A stretch of 64,000 nt of DNA from Paenibacillus agricola (lineage in GTDB: Bacteria > Bacillota > Bacilli > Paenibacillales > NBRC-103111), in NCBI RefSeq assembly GCF_011440305.1, contig NZ_JAAOIW010000005.1, forward strand, positions 434,001 through 498,000. Direction: 5' to 3'. The position numbers and the translations under genes are program-made. Below, piece after piece: positions 63,775 through 64,000 of the stretch (the first letter of the stretch is position 1; every line of letters begins with the position of its first letter). The notes beneath the pieces were generated by a model. The model ran no database searches. It was not told the DNA's origin and saw only the letters and a list, made by a program, of their open reading frames with translations.

Positions 63775-64000
63775 ATGTCTGCCCCAACTTTAAATAAATT
63801 AGCCCAAGCGTGGGTGGATGATTATTTGGATCTCTACAACTACGCGAAACATATCAGTGACGAACAATGGCAACAGCAAATTATAGAGGTATTAGCGAAC
63901 AAGGATTTGCTCCTTCAAGCTTACGCCCAAGAAATGCAACAAAAATTAAAGCAGGATTTATGGAAAATGTTCGATGCCATTAATCGTCATATGCTGGAAA
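63775..64000 (+). CDS. Hypothetical protein, 3' end cut off by the window
   Basis: 75 codons open to the window edge. Begins APTLNKLAQAWVDDYLDL; predicted helical, with several Gln- and Leu-rich stretches (QQQIIEVLAN, QKLKQDLWKM). GGAGTG lies ahead of the ATG and a good promoter lies upstream. No family recognised. Confidence 0.7.
   Translation, partial: MSAPTLNKLAQAWVDDYLDLYNYAKHISDEQWQQQIIEVLANKDLLLQAYAQEMQQKLKQDLWKMFDAINRHMLE

Noticed and set aside
1-64000. CRISPR arrays, intact insertion sequences, prophage genes
   Set aside because: No regularly spaced repeat array, transposase or phage structural gene was seen in either strand.

Overview
The window looks like a chromosomal segment of a spore-forming, low-to-moderate GC Firmicute, most likely Paenibacillus or a close relative. 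It carries sporulation genes ytrH and ytrI, and the order ytoI - ytpI - ytrI - ytrH - dnaE - accD - accA - pyk - citZ - icd - mdh - phoPR follows the Bacillus subtilis backbone, with lineage-specific insertions and without pfkA and nrnA at their usual places. Genus is inferred from protein style and synteny, not from a database search.

Layout. (1) 1-8.4 kb: a tightly packed minus-strand operon of a ComB-like phosphatase, an alkaline-phosphatase-superfamily phosphodiesterase and a complete Opp/Dpp-type ABC importer (the last gene is cut by the window edge), divergent from a LysR regulator. (2) 8.4-14 kb: a tRNA 3'-end fragment, a DUF4256 gene and a BceRS-BceAB peptide-antibiotic sensing/resistance module with a matching operator. 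(3) 14-18 kb: cytochrome bd oxidase (cydAB/ythAB type) and a Gfo/Idh/MocA oxidoreductase. (4) 18-33 kb: a PhoR-PhoP-like two-component pair in kinase-first order, class I fumarase, a YfbR-like nucleotidase, a DUF4253 protein, a TetR-RND efflux pair, then mdh, icd and citZ. The spacers between citZ, icd and mdh hold large inverted repeats.

(5) 33-38 kb: a probable structured non-coding RNA, a 39-codon gene, convergent polyphosphate genes ppx and ppk, and a thioesterase. (6) 38-47 kb: pyk, accA and accD with overlapping ends, then a dnaE with a long low-complexity insertion. (7) 47-54 kb: ytrHI behind a sigma-E-like promoter, a VOC protein, a DinG-family helicase, ytpI, ytoI and small conserved unknowns. 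(8) 54-64 kb: accessory genes: S8 protease, AraC regulator divergent from a GH78 rhamnosidase, an acyltransferase, and a DeoR-HAD-MFS operon.

The core metabolic genes (fumarase, mdh, icd, citZ, pyk, accAD) form a central-carbon block. The most promising undescribed items are the ComB/phosphodiesterase/Opp operon as an uptake-and-hydrolysis system for an unknown organophosphate or sulfonate ester, and the multi-hairpin RNA at 33184-33406. No CRISPR array, rRNA, complete tRNA or intact insertion sequence was seen.
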